Origin: Chryseobacterium rhizosphaerae
Lineage (GTDB): Bacteria; Bacteroidota; Bacteroidia; Flavobacteriales; Weeksellaceae
Direction: 5' to 3'
Length of the DNA stretch: 64,000 bases
Assembly (NCBI RefSeq): GCF_003385455.1
Contig: NZ_QNUF01000002.1
Span: 186,001-250,000, forward strand
A program made the position numbers and the translations under genes. Below are positions 44,470 through 53,401 of this stretch, piece by piece. The notes below the pieces were generated by a model. The model did no database searches. It was not told where the DNA came from and worked only from the letters and a program-made list of their open reading frames with translations. Within the stretch, counting starts at the first letter, position 1. The number at the start of each line of letters is the position of its first letter.

Positions 44470-44926
44470 CATTTTAGGATTATTTTCCCTTATCCTTTTC
44501 TTTAGCTGTACTTCTTCTTCAGGAGAAGATGTCATAATGAATTCCGTTGATAACAAATGGAATAAGAAAAGTGAGCAAAAATTTAATCTTGAAATTTCAG
44601 ATCCGCAGAATCCTAAAAATATTATATTTGTTGTAAGGAATAATAACGATTATCCTTACAGCAATATAAGGTTCATTGTCAACTTCACCAATCTCCAGAA
44701 CAAAAAAAAGGAAACCGACACCTTGAATTATGTTTTGGCAAAACCCAATGGAGAATGGCTTGGTACAGGCTTTGGTGATACAAAGGAAACGTTGTTTCAG
44801 TATAAATTGAATTATAAATTTCCAGGAAAAGGAAAATATGAAATCGGGCTGACTCAGGCTATGAGGAATGACAACCTTCCGGGAATTGAAGATATTGGGG
44901 TAAAATTAGAAACGGCTAAACCGTAA
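44462..44926 (+). CDS. gldH: Gliding-motility lipoprotein GldH
   Basis: 154 residues from the ATG at 44462. The lipobox LFFSC puts the lipidated Cys at residue 16. The mature protein is beta-rich (IIFVVRNNNDYPYSNIRFIVNF, DTLNYVLAKPNGEWLGTGFGDTKETLFQYK) and ends with GIEDIGVKLE. These features fit GldH of Flavobacterium. The ricT-gldH-PBP1A order supports the call. Non-gliding flavobacteria also keep gldH, so motility is not implied. Confidence 0.88.
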   Translation: MRNILGLFSLILFFSCTSSSGEDVIMNSVDNKWNKKSEQKFNLEISDPQNPKNIIFVVRNNNDYPYSNIRFIVNFTNLQNKKKETDTLNYVLAKPNGEWLGTGFGDTKETLFQYKLNYKFPGKGKYEIGLTQAMRNDNLPGIEDIGVKLETAKP

Positions 44927-44932
44927 TCATAA

Positions 44933-47311
44933 ATGGAAGAAAACAGAAAAAATACAGGAAATAAAGGGAAAACTTTCCCTCTGCCTCCCAAGCAAAAGAA
45001 AAATACCTCTTGGAAAAAATGGGTTTCATTTATTTGGATTGGGCTCATTGCAGTAGTATTAGGAATTTCAGGCCTTTTCTTCGCTGTTTCTCAAGGTTTC
45101 CTTGGAGAAATGCCGGATGTAAAAGAACTTGAAAATCCGGATATCTTTGTCGCTTCTGAAATCATCTCTTCAGATGGCGTTACTCTGGGTAAGTTTGAAA
45201 AAGAAAAAACGCAGCCTATTGTTTACAAAGATCTTCCTCCCTATCTTATTTATGCATTACAAGCTAAAGAAGATGAACGTTTTAAAGAACATTCAGGAAT
45301 TGACCTATACTCTATTGCCAGAGCCGTTGCATACGGAGGGGGGCGTGGAGGAGGTTCTACCATTACCCAACAGCTGGCAAAGCTCCTTTTCACGGGAACA
45401 GCTTCTCAAAACAAAGTAGAAAGAGCTTTCCAAAAGCTTAAAGAATGGGTAGTGGCAGTAAGTCTTGAAAAGAGATATACAAAGGAAGAAATCATCACCC
45501 TTTATTTCAACAAATTCGATTTCCTTTTCAATGCAAATGGTGTTGAAATGGCTTCCAGGGTCTATTTTAATAAAAAAACCTCGGAGCTTACCCTGCCTGA
45601 AGCGGCCACTTTTGTAGCCATGCTTGAAAACCCAAGAAAAAACAATCCTTACCGATACCCTGAAAAGGCAAAGGAAAGAAGGAATGTTGTATTGGATCAA
45701 ATGCAGAAAACCGGATATATTGATGCTGCTACGTATGAAAAAGCAATCAATACTCCTGTGGAAGTAGACTTCCACCCTATTAAAAGTATCACTGACGGAT
45801 ATTCCGCGTATTATAAGTTTTACCTGAGAAAGGAAATTGACAAATACCTGGCAGGATATGAAAAAGAAACCGGCAAAAAACTAAACCTTTATAAAGACGG
45901 TTTAAAAATATATGTTACTCTTGATTCTAAAATGCAGAAGTATGCCGAAGAATCAATCAAAGAACACTTAACAGATCTTCAAAAGAGATTTGACGCTGAA
46001 CAAAGAGGCAGAAAAAACAGACCATTCTACTATCTTACAGATAAACAGATCAGCCAGGTAATGCTTCAGGCCATGAAAAGAACCGGCCGATATAAGCTAT
46101 TAAAAGCTGATGGTATGCCTGAGGATTCTATTATGATGGAGTTTAAAAAACCTATCAAAACATCCCGATTTACATGGAGTGGAGAGGAAGAAGTGGAAAT
46201 GTCACCTTGGGATTCTATCAGATACCACAAGCAGATTGCACAGGCTGGACTAATGTCTATGGTTCCGGGAACCGGAGAAATCAAAGCCTGGGTAGGAGGT
46301 ATCGATTGGCAGCACTTCCAATATGACCACATCAAACAAGGTAAGAGACAGGTAGGATCTACCTTCAAACCTTTCGTATATGCTACAGCGATCATGAAAC
46401 TTGGAATGACCCCTTGTTCAACAGTTTCCAACGGAACTTATGATCACAATGGATGGCATGTACCGGGAAGAGGAGGAATGCTTACTTTAAAAGACGGTTT
46501 AGCACACTCTCAAAACCCGATTGCAGCAAGACTGATTGAGATGACGGGCGTAGACGCAGTAATCCAGACCGCTAGAGATCTTGGAGTAACGGAAGACATC
46601 CCAAGAAACAATACAATTGCCCTTGGTTCATCAGATATTACCATCTATGAAATGCTAGGTGCTTACAGTACTTTTGCCAATTATGGAAATCACAACAAAC
46701 CGGAAATGATCTGGAGAATTGAAGATGCCAACGGAAGAGTAATCAAAGAAGTAAATGTTGAGCCGAAAGAAGTCATGAACCCATTATACGCTTACACCAT
46801 GATTGAATTGATGAAAGGTGTTGCACAGTACGGAACAGCTTCAGGAGAACTTGGAAGAAGAGGGATTTCAAAAGGTGTAGAGATTGCAGCCAAAACAGGT
46901 ACCACACAGAACAACTCTGATGGATGGTTTATGGGGATTACTCCTAAGCTAGCAACCGGAGCATGGGTTGGATGGGAAGACAGAGCAACTCACTTCTTTG
47001 GAACCGGTGAAGGACAGGGAGCTAGAATGGCATTACCAATTTGGGCTATCTATATGAAAAAGGTATGGGCAGATAAAACCCTGGGAGTATCACCGGATGA
47101 TAAGTTCATTAAACCTTCAGACTGGAAAGACGGTTGCTCAAACCTTAAGGGCTTAAGCGGAGGCTATGGAGATGATGGAAGTCTTCAAACAATCGACGAA
47201 ATTAAAAACCCTAGAGCAGCAGACCCTACTCCTAAGAAAACTACAGAAAAGAAAGAGGAAAACATCAATGAGAATCTTCACTCTAACGATGAGGTAGATT
47301 TTAATAAATAA
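44933..47311 (+). CDS. mrcA: Bifunctional penicillin-binding protein 1A
   Basis: 792 residues. Short Lys-rich cytoplasmic tail, one membrane span (about 34-56), then the GT51 glycosyltransferase (EDERFKEHSGIDLYSIARA, GGSTITQQLAKLLF) and the transpeptidase with SxxK in GSTFKPFVYATAI, SxN in AHSQNPIAARL and KTGTT in IAAKTGTTQNNSDGW. It both polymerises and cross-links glycan. The C-terminal tail is acidic and Lys/Glu-rich. It starts 6 bp after gldH; the unit ends at a strong terminator. Confidence 0.95.
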   Translation: MEENRKNTGNKGKTFPLPPKQKKNTSWKKWVSFIWIGLIAVVLGISGLFFAVSQGFLGEMPDVKELENPDIFVASEIISSDGVTLGKFEKEKTQPIVYKDLPPYLIYALQAKEDERFKEHSGIDLYSIARAVAYGGGRGGGSTITQQLAKLLFTGTASQNKVERAFQKLKEWVVAVSLEKRYTKEEIITLYFNKFDFLFNANGVEMASRVYFNKKTSELTLPEAATFVAMLENPRKNNPYRYPEKAKERRNVVLDQMQKTGYIDAATYEKAINTPVEVDFHPIKSITDGYSAYYKFYLRKEIDKYLAGYEKETGKKLNLYKDGLKIYVTLDSKMQKYAEESIKEHLTDLQKRFDAEQRGRKNRPFYYLTDKQISQVMLQAMKRTGRYKLLKADGMPEDSIMMEFKKPIKTSRFTWSGEEEVEMSPWDSIRYHKQIAQAGLMSMVPGTGEIKAWVGGIDWQHFQYDHIKQGKRQVGSTFKPFVYATAIMKLGMTPCSTVSNGTYDHNGWHVPGRGGMLTLKDGLAHSQNPIAARLIEMTGVDAVIQTARDLGVTEDIPRNNTIALGSSDITIYEMLGAYSTFANYGNHNKPEMIWRIEDANGRVIKEVNVEPKEVMNPLYAYTMIELMKGVAQYGTASGELGRRGISKGVEIAAKTGTTQNNSDGWFMGITPKLATGAWVGWEDRATHFFGTGEGQGARMALPIWAIYMKKVWADKTLGVSPDDKFIKPSDWKDGCSNLKGLSGGYGDDGSLQTIDEIKNPRAADPTPKKTTEKKEENINENLHSNDEVDFNK

Positions 47312-47331
47312 ATTCTCTTTTAGAAATACAC

Positions 47332-47365
47332 AAGACCTTTCAAATTATTGAAAGGTCTTTTCTTT
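47332..47365 (+). terminator. Intrinsic terminator after PBP1A
   Basis: Perfect 12-bp stem AAGACCTTTCAA (47332-47343) and TTGAAAGGTCTT (47348-47359), 4-nt loop, T-rich tail. Confidence 0.9.
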
Positions 47366-47374
47366 TATAATTAA

Positions 47375-47382
47375 TACCTTTG
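47375..47382 (+). promoter_or_regulatory. -7 box TACCTTTG directly in front of selO
   Basis: Perfect TAnnTTTG ending only 4 bp before the selO ATG (47387). A start of transcription at the normal distance would fall at or next to the A of the ATG, so the mRNA would be leaderless. Confidence 0.55.
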
Positions 47383-47386
47383 AGGT

Positions 47387-48928
47387 ATGAATATCGAACG
47401 TATCAGACAGCCTTTCATCAAGAAATTTCCAGGGGATTTTTCCGGTAACCTTATACAGAGAAATACTCCCAAGGTTTTATTTGCTACCATTAGCCCAGCA
47501 GGATTTGATCATCCGAAATTAATAGCCTTCAACAAAACGCTTTCGGAAGAAATAGGACTAGGAGCTTTTGAAGAAAAAGATCTGGATTTTCTGGTTGGAA
47601 ACAGACTTCCCGAAAACATTCAAACCTATGCCACAGCTTATGCCGGCCATCAGTTTGGAAACTGGGCAGGACAGCTTGGAGACGGAAGAGCGATTCTGGC
47701 CGGAGAAATTGAAAATGACTTAGGCAAAAAAACAGAACTGCAATGGAAAGGAGCTGGTGCAACCCCTTACTCGCGACATGCAGACGGAAGAGCCGTATTA
47801 AGATCTTCTGTACGGGAATACCTGATGAGTGAAGCAATGTATCATCTGGGAGTTCCTACTACAAGAGCCTTAAGTCTTGCTTTTACAGGAGAAGACGTGA
47901 TTCGTGATATAATGTATAACGGAAATCCTCAACTGGAAAAAGGAGCTGTGGTCATACGAACCGCTGAAAGCTTTCTCCGTTTTGGACATTTTGAGCTCAT
48001 GTCTGCCCAAGGGGAATATAAAACCTTACAGGAACTGGTAGATTTTACCATTGAGAATTATTTTCCTGAAGTGACCTCGTCAGGCATACAGAGATATAAA
48101 GATTTTTTTGAAAACGTCTGTACAAGAACTGCCAATTTAGCTGTTGAATGGTTCAGAGTAGGCTTTGTGCACGGAGTAATGAATACAGACAATATGTCTA
48201 TCTTAGGATTAACCATAGATTACGGACCTTATTCGATGATGGATGAATACGATTTGAATTTTACTCCCAATACAACGGATCTTCCGGGAAGAAGATATGC
48301 TTTTGGAAAACAAGGTCAGATTGCCCAATGGAATCTCTGGCAGCTTGCCAATGCTCTTCATCCTTTAATTAAAGATGAGAAATTTTTAGAAGACACCTTA
48401 AATCATTTTGGAACCCGTTTCTGGAAAAGCCACGATACAATGCTTTGTGCAAAATTCGGTTTTGATGAGTTGCTTAAAGATGATGAAGATTTTTTTACCA
48501 ACTGGCAGGGTTTGATGCAGGAATTACAGCTGGATTACACTTTATTTTTCAATTATCTAGAAAAATCAACTTCAACTGCTGATGTAAAAGACTTCTTTAA
48601 CCGTGTTTCCTACAGTCTTCTAAATGATGAAAAACTGAAAAAACTGGAGGATTTTCTTACTACATACAACTCAAGGCTAAGCCTAAACACTGTTTCAAGG
48701 GAACAGTCTTTAGCTATAATGAAAAAAACAAACCCTAAATTCACATTAAGAAACTATCTTCTCTATGAATGTATTGAAGAGATCAGTATTGGGAAAACAA
48801 GCATGCTTGAAAAACTAACAGATGCACTAGAAAACCCTTATGAGGAAAGGCATCCGGAGTTTTCAGCCAAACGCCCAAACAGCTATGATGACATTACCGG
48901 ATGTTCTACACTTTCCTGTAGTTCTTAG
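47387..48928 (+). CDS. selO: Protein adenylyltransferase SelO (YdiU family)
   Basis: 513 residues. Pseudokinase motifs: YAGHQFGNWAGQLGDGRAI (glycine-rich loop), LRSSVREYLMSEAM, and GVMNTDNMSILGLTIDYGPY, the inverted active site where Asn and Asp bind metal. SelO transfers AMP from ATP to proteins in oxidative-stress responses. The C-terminus is CSTLSCSS, carrying the conserved Cys pair where animal SelO has selenocysteine. No alternative start is available, so the leaderless interpretation stands if the -7 box is real. Confidence 0.95.
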   Translation: MNIERIRQPFIKKFPGDFSGNLIQRNTPKVLFATISPAGFDHPKLIAFNKTLSEEIGLGAFEEKDLDFLVGNRLPENIQTYATAYAGHQFGNWAGQLGDGRAILAGEIENDLGKKTELQWKGAGATPYSRHADGRAVLRSSVREYLMSEAMYHLGVPTTRALSLAFTGEDVIRDIMYNGNPQLEKGAVVIRTAESFLRFGHFELMSAQGEYKTLQELVDFTIENYFPEVTSSGIQRYKDFFENVCTRTANLAVEWFRVGFVHGVMNTDNMSILGLTIDYGPYSMMDEYDLNFTPNTTDLPGRRYAFGKQGQIAQWNLWQLANALHPLIKDEKFLEDTLNHFGTRFWKSHDTMLCAKFGFDELLKDDEDFFTNWQGLMQELQLDYTLFFNYLEKSTSTADVKDFFNRVSYSLLNDEKLKKLEDFLTTYNSRLSLNTVSREQSLAIMKKTNPKFTLRNYLLYECIEEISIGKTSMLEKLTDALENPYEERHPEFSAKRPNSYDDITGCSTLSCSS

Positions 48929-49013
48929 TGAAAAGCTAATATTTTTCTTTATTTGTTGAATATTCATTATGCTATTAAAATATTTTTCCTAATTTTAGAA
49001 AAAAAATATTCTC

Positions 49014-49868
49014 ATGAAAAGAACTCTATTATCTTTTGCATTATTAGCAAGCTTTTATAGCAGCGCGCAGACAGTACTGTCTGAAAGTTTTGAAGGAACC
49101 TTCCCACCTACAGGATGGACAAGATCAGCAACTTTAGCCTCAAGACCATGGGGACCGTCTAATGTAGCTAGTACTTTCCCATCAAGTGGAGCAGCAGCAG
49201 TAACAACCTATTCCATTAATGGAACAACTTCTGCTGCAATAGACTATTCAGCATCAAACAATGTTGCCAACCTGATAAGCCCATCTTTCAGCTTGGTAGG
49301 AACAACAAATCCTGCATTAAAATTTAAAGTGGTAGTAGGATGGTCTTATATGATCGATTTAGACAACGGAAACCTCATTGCACAGATATCAACAAATGGT
49401 GGAACCACATGGACAACTCTTTGGGATGAAGATACAGAAGCAGGTTTCACAGATGATGGAGATGGAAACGAAGCTACAGATTTATACAACACTGTACAAG
49501 TTCAAAAAGATTTATCTGCTTATGCTGGACAGGCAAATGTTCAAATAAGATTCCAATACACAGCAACAGATGCTGATGCAGTTTCTTTAGATGACGTTCA
49601 GGTTCTTACCAGCGGTACATTAGCCACTCATGAAGCCGTTTCAAAAAAAGCATCTTTAGACATCTATCCTAATCCTACTAAAGGAGAAATCAATATCAAA
49701 ACTGATAAAAAAATAAAAGCTACTTCGGTTTTTGATATGACAGGAAAATCATTACTACAGACAAATTCCGAAAATCCAAATATATCTTCATTCCCAAAAG
49801 GGACATACTTAGTAAAGGTGGTATTTACGGACGGAAGTACTTCTACAAGAAAAGTAGTAAAAAACTAA
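49014..49868 (+). CDS. T9SS cargo protein with adhesion-like domain
   Basis: 284 residues. Signal peptide (LLSFALLASFYSSAQT). The middle part (about 25-195) has ESFEGTFPPTGW, DYSASNNVANLISPSF and the late LDDVQVL, the pattern of the choice-of-anchor J / MAM-like jelly roll. The last ~75 residues (LDIYPNPTKGEINIK, TYLVKVVFTDGSTSTRKVVK) are a type A sorting domain of the type IX secretion system. It is thus exported to the surface or medium. Single gene with a terminator after it. Confidence 0.92.
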   Translation: MKRTLLSFALLASFYSSAQTVLSESFEGTFPPTGWTRSATLASRPWGPSNVASTFPSSGAAAVTTYSINGTTSAAIDYSASNNVANLISPSFSLVGTTNPALKFKVVVGWSYMIDLDNGNLIAQISTNGGTTWTTLWDEDTEAGFTDDGDGNEATDLYNTVQVQKDLSAYAGQANVQIRFQYTATDADAVSLDDVQVLTSGTLATHEAVSKKASLDIYPNPTKGEINIKTDKKIKATSVFDMTGKSLLQTNSENPNISSFPKGTYLVKVVFTDGSTSTRKVVKN

Positions 49869-49893
49869 GCGATTTAAATTTATATAATCTTAG

Positions 49894-49921
49894 AAGCTCA
49901 CCTAATATGGTGAGCTTTTTA
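49894..49921 (+). terminator. Intrinsic terminator after the T9SS cargo gene
   Basis: Perfect 9-bp stem AAGCTCACC (49894-49902) with GGTGAGCTT (49909-49917), 6-nt loop, T run. Confidence 0.9.
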
Positions 49922-49925
49922 TTTC

Positions 49926-49933
49926 TACTTTTG
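49926..49933 (+). promoter_or_regulatory. -7 box TACTTTTG for the polytopic membrane protein
   Basis: Perfect TAnnTTTG, 15 bp before the GTG start. Confidence 0.55.
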
Positions 49934-49948
49934 CAAAAAATCTGACCC

Positions 49949-51226
49949 GTGTCTTTGATCAAAACAAAACTTATTCATTTTTTAAAGCTGGTATTTCCTT
50001 CCACTTATACAGAAGTGGCCGTTTTTTTATTTTTTATCACCTGCTATGGAATCCTCGGATCTTACATAGCCCTCAACTACAGAATAATATTTGACAGCAG
50101 AATTCCATGGGATGCGTACTTTAGTTTTGATAACAAATCCATTCTTATGACCGGAGGAAGCTTCGAGAGACACCCCCTGTCCTATTATTTTTTCAATTGG
50201 ATCAGAGAATTTTCACTTTTTATTTCAGGAGGTAAAATGGATGCTAATTTCAGGCTTACACTGGCATGGCTTAGCAACATCATCATCACATTGAATATTG
50301 TTCAGGTTTTTAAATACTTAAAAAATATTATCAGACTTCCTTTATCACTTAATGTACTCATCATCCTGTTTTTTGGTGTTTTTTCAACGAATATCATCCT
50401 GTCATTCACTCCTGAAAACTTCACTTACACTCTATTCTTACTTAGCCTATACAACCACTATGCGGCCATCAAACTAAGAAAACAGGAAAAAACACCCACA
50501 GCAGCGTTATCACTGGCAGTCATTGGCATTGGAGGCCTTACTATAACCAATCTTGTCAAGGTTTTTATTCCGGTATTTTTTGAAAAAGGTCTTTTCAGGG
50601 ATTGGAGAAAAGTAGGTAATGCAGTACTAAGGGGAGCTATCGCCATTATTTGCTACGCACTACTCTACCTGAACCGAATTGATTTTAAGTATCAGAATAT
50701 CTTTTCAAAAACCAACCAACAGTATGAAAAATTCTCTAATGTAGAATCCATACCGACCTGGGATATGATCCTTTCTTTCTTTTTTGGCGGTAATATTTTA
50801 TTCCCAAGTTTTATCATCTCTGATAAACACAATATGAAAGGCTTTTCCTTTAAAGCACTTTATATGGAGTCGTATTCATCAGTGTTTTCATATATTTTCG
50901 TAGGGATATTACTGGCACTGATAAGTTGGAGTTATTGTAAGAATTTTAAAAACAAATGGGTCCAGATTATTATGATCTCATTTTTTGTTGATATGATCAT
51001 CCACTGTGTTATGAGATTCGGTCTTCACACCTCCTATATCTATGGAGGGCACTTTGTTTTTGTCTACCCACTGCTGATAGGATGGCTTTTCTATGCTTAC
51101 AGATCATCACCCAGAATATCAGCATTTTTAACATTAACCGTTGCTCTGCTCTTTGTTTACCTACTAACCAACAACTGGTATAGAATGTCTGAGTTTTTCT
51201 GGTTCCTGGAAACCTATTACCAATAA
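49949..51226 (+). CDS. Polytopic membrane protein, DUF6080-like
   Basis: 425 residues starting with GTG at 49949. About 10-11 membrane spans. The first periplasmic loop has RIPWDAYFSFDNKSI and GGSFERHPLSYYFFNWI, where the acidic and His residues resemble the loop of lipid-linked-sugar glycosyltransferases (GT-C fold). I think this is the DUF6080 family of Bacteroidetes, without certainty. Substrate unknown. It ends 18 bp before the bidirectional hairpin shared with the SPOR gene. Confidence 0.7.
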   Translation: MSLIKTKLIHFLKLVFPSTYTEVAVFLFFITCYGILGSYIALNYRIIFDSRIPWDAYFSFDNKSILMTGGSFERHPLSYYFFNWIREFSLFISGGKMDANFRLTLAWLSNIIITLNIVQVFKYLKNIIRLPLSLNVLIILFFGVFSTNIILSFTPENFTYTLFLLSLYNHYAAIKLRKQEKTPTAALSLAVIGIGGLTITNLVKVFIPVFFEKGLFRDWRKVGNAVLRGAIAIICYALLYLNRIDFKYQNIFSKTNQQYEKFSNVESIPTWDMILSFFFGGNILFPSFIISDKHNMKGFSFKALYMESYSSVFSYIFVGILLALISWSYCKNFKNKWVQIIMISFFVDMIIHCVMRFGLHTSYIYGGHFVFVYPLLIGWLFYAYRSSPRISAFLTLTVALLFVYLLTNNWYRMSEFFWFLETYYQ

Positions 51227-51257
51227 AAAAGGCTGAGAATAGTTTCTCAGCCTTTTT
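51226..51257. terminator. Bidirectional terminator
   Basis: AAAAAGGCTGAGAA (51226-51239) pairs perfectly with TTCTCAGCCTTTTT (51244-51257), 4-nt loop. It separates the convergent membrane-protein and SPOR genes. Confidence 0.9.
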
Positions 51258-51279
51258 AGTATTTGAAATCAAATCTCCC

Positions 51280-51837
51280 TTATTTTGCTTCTGCACAGAA
51301 AATTCTGTACTGTACGGCAACCGCAGATTTGAAATATTCTCTGATTCTTGAAAGGTCACCCGCAGCGCTTTGCTTTGTAAAGTAACTTCCAGCTAAAATT
51401 TTATAATTTGGTCTTAAAGAAGCATCCGTTTCCACCTTAAGATTGGGGAATCTTTTTCGGAAATAAGCCTTCACCTCATTAGCTTCCTCATTGCTTTTCA
51501 CTGTTGTAATCTGAATTTTAAATCCTAAAATTCTAGGATTTTTTTTACAAATTTCAGCATTGGTAAGCTCTCGATTTGGAACATAAATTTTAGGTGGCTT
51601 CGTAATTCCTCCGGTAGAAATACCATTATCGGTATTATTAGAATCTTTAGTTGGAACATTGTTCGCAACTTTGGAACATTTACCTTCAATTCCTTCCAAG
51701 GCAGCATTAATTTTTGAATCCATTGTCATGACAAGCTCCGTTCCCGAAAGCGTGTCCTTTTTAACAACTTGCTGTGCTTCAATATTATAAAATCCTAATA
51801 ATGATAATATTGAAAATATTTTGATCAGATTTCTCAT
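51280..51837 (-). CDS. Secreted SPOR-domain protein
   Basis: 185 residues. Signal peptide (IFSILSLLGFYNIEAQ). The last ~75 residues (GFKIQITTVKSNEEANEVKAYFRKRFPNLKVETDASLRPNYKILAGSYFTKQSAAGDLSRIREYF) form a SPOR domain, which binds denuded glycan strands at division sites. The linker (residues 20-105) contains four cysteines. A perfect -7 box is at 51860-51853. Confidence 0.9.
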   Translation of the reverse strand: MRNLIKIFSILSLLGFYNIEAQQVVKKDTLSGTELVMTMDSKINAALEGIEGKCSKVANNVPTKDSNNTDNGISTGGITKPPKIYVPNRELTNAEICKKNPRILGFKIQITTVKSNEEANEVKAYFRKRFPNLKVETDASLRPNYKILAGSYFTKQSAAGDLSRIREYFKSAVAVQYRIFCAEAK

Positions 51838-51852
51838 TTAAACTTGTTTCCG

Positions 51853-51860
51853 CAAATTTA
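51853..51860 (-). promoter_or_regulatory. -7 box TAAATTTG for the SPOR gene
   Basis: Perfect TAnnTTTG on the minus strand, 15 bp before the start codon. Confidence 0.6.
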
Positions 51861-51966
51861 TACAAATTAAAAAACTATACCAAACAGGTTATTTAGAATC
51901 AATACAAATTAACCTTAAATGACATTTTCCCCTTTTTATATGCCGTTAAATTAGTGTTAAAAATAT

Positions 51967-51974
51967 TATTTTTG
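51967..51974 (+). promoter_or_regulatory. -7 box TATTTTTG for the act operon
   Basis: Perfect TAnnTTTG, 45 bp before the actA start. Confidence 0.6.
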
Positions 51975-52019
51975 CGGGATTGATATGTTCAATAATTTTA
52001 CTAACATAAGATAATTTAA

Positions 52020-53378
52020 ATGATTAGTTGGAGAAAGCATTATAAAAAAACGTTGATCGCAATAGGCTTATTGCTATCAACCAGTGCTTCATTTTACGGG
52101 CAAGACGGCGATCCTAAAAACGGAGAGAAACTTTTCAAAGCGAATTGTACTGCATGCCACGCGCTGGACAAACAGGTTATTGGACCACCATTAAAAGGGG
52201 TTGTAGAACGTGTAAAGACAGAGGGCGGTGTAGACAAAGATTGGCTTCACAAGTGGATCAAAGACAACAAAGCTCTTAGAGCTTCTGGGGATAAATACGC
52301 CAATGAGATTTTTGAAAAGTATAATAAGACTGAGATGTTACAGTTTCCTAATCTTACAGAGAAGGATATTGATGACATTTTAGCTTTCACTACTAATCCT
52401 CCGGCTCCGGAAGAGAAAAAACCGGAAGCAACTCCTGCAACTGGCGCAGCCGCGGCAGCACCTGCAGACAAAACTACTACAAACATTGTCATCATTTCTC
52501 TTTTAGCGATTGCAGGTTTATTAGTTTGGATCTTGGTAAAACTAAGACAACTGGTAACACTGGGTCAGTCTGAAGAATTAGCGGGTCTTAATGAAACAAG
52601 AGTTCGTTCGTTCAAGGAAATGTATGAGAAGTTCCACTACGTAGGTAAGATAGCTTTAACTATTCTTGCTATTCTTGCAGCTTACGGAGTATGGAACTGG
52701 TTAATGTGGATCGGGGTGTACAAAGGGTACAAACCAGAACAACCTATCTATTTCTCTCACAAAATTCACGCTGGAGAACAGAAAATTGACTGTCAGTTAT
52801 GTCACTCTAGTGCTAAATACGGGAAAGTATCTGAAATTCCTTCTATGAACGTTTGTATGAACTGTCACAGAACAATTTCTGAATACAACGCAGATCATTA
52901 CATGGAGCCAGGAAAAGACAAGGCATTCTATGACGGAGAAATCCAGAAGATCTATGCTGCAACAGGTTGGGATCCTGCAAAACAACAGTACACAGGAAAA
53001 ACACAGCCGGTTGAATGGACAAGAATCCACAACATGCCAGACTTCGTGTACTTCAACCACTCCCAACACGTAGTAGCTGGTGAGCAAGCAATCATCAATT
53101 CTTTCAACAAAAAGAATCCAGACAACAAAATTGATGTTGTATGTAAAGCTTGTCACGGAAAAATTGATACAATGAATGTTGTTCAAATGGCTAACGACTT
53201 TACTATGGGATGGTGTATTGAGTGCCACAGAACTACTGAAGTTGATATGAACAACGGTTATAATAAAGAGTACTTCAAGAATCTACATGACAAGTTGAAA
53301 AAACAATATCCTAAGGATGGAGGTAAAATCACTGTAGATGCTATTGGAGGTCTTGAGTGTGGTAAATGTCATTATTAA
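52020..53378 (+). CDS. actA: Alternative complex III subunit ActA, multiheme cytochrome c
   Basis: 452 residues with six CxxCH heme sites: CTACH (43-47) in an N-terminal monoheme domain, then CQLCH, CMNCH, CKACH, CIECH and CGKCH in the C-terminal pentaheme domain. A Pro/Ala-rich linker and membrane spans near residues 157-175 and 208-235 separate the two parts. ActA passes electrons from menaquinol oxidation to the terminal acceptor. First gene of actABCDEF. Confidence 0.94.
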   Translation: MISWRKHYKKTLIAIGLLLSTSASFYGQDGDPKNGEKLFKANCTACHALDKQVIGPPLKGVVERVKTEGGVDKDWLHKWIKDNKALRASGDKYANEIFEKYNKTEMLQFPNLTEKDIDDILAFTTNPPAPEEKKPEATPATGAAAAAPADKTTTNIVIISLLAIAGLLVWILVKLRQLVTLGQSEELAGLNETRVRSFKEMYEKFHYVGKIALTILAILAAYGVWNWLMWIGVYKGYKPEQPIYFSHKIHAGEQKIDCQLCHSSAKYGKVSEIPSMNVCMNCHRTISEYNADHYMEPGKDKAFYDGEIQKIYAATGWDPAKQQYTGKTQPVEWTRIHNMPDFVYFNHSQHVVAGEQAIINSFNKKNPDNKIDVVCKACHGKIDTMNVVQMANDFTMGWCIECHRTTEVDMNNGYNKEYFKNLHDKLKKQYPKDGGKITVDAIGGLECGKCHY

Positions 53379-53401
53379 TAACTAAAAAATTAGAAGTATA
53401 A

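Noticed and set aside
44092..44556. 154-residue minus-strand frame over the end of ricT and start of gldH
   Set aside because: It is the reverse of the low-complexity Asn/Gln/Lys tail of RicT, giving a Leu/Ser/Arg/Phe-rich artefact.
45305..45775. 156-residue minus-strand frame opposite the PBP1A gene
   Set aside because: It overlaps the conserved glycosyltransferase domain on the other strand and shows no coding signature of its own.
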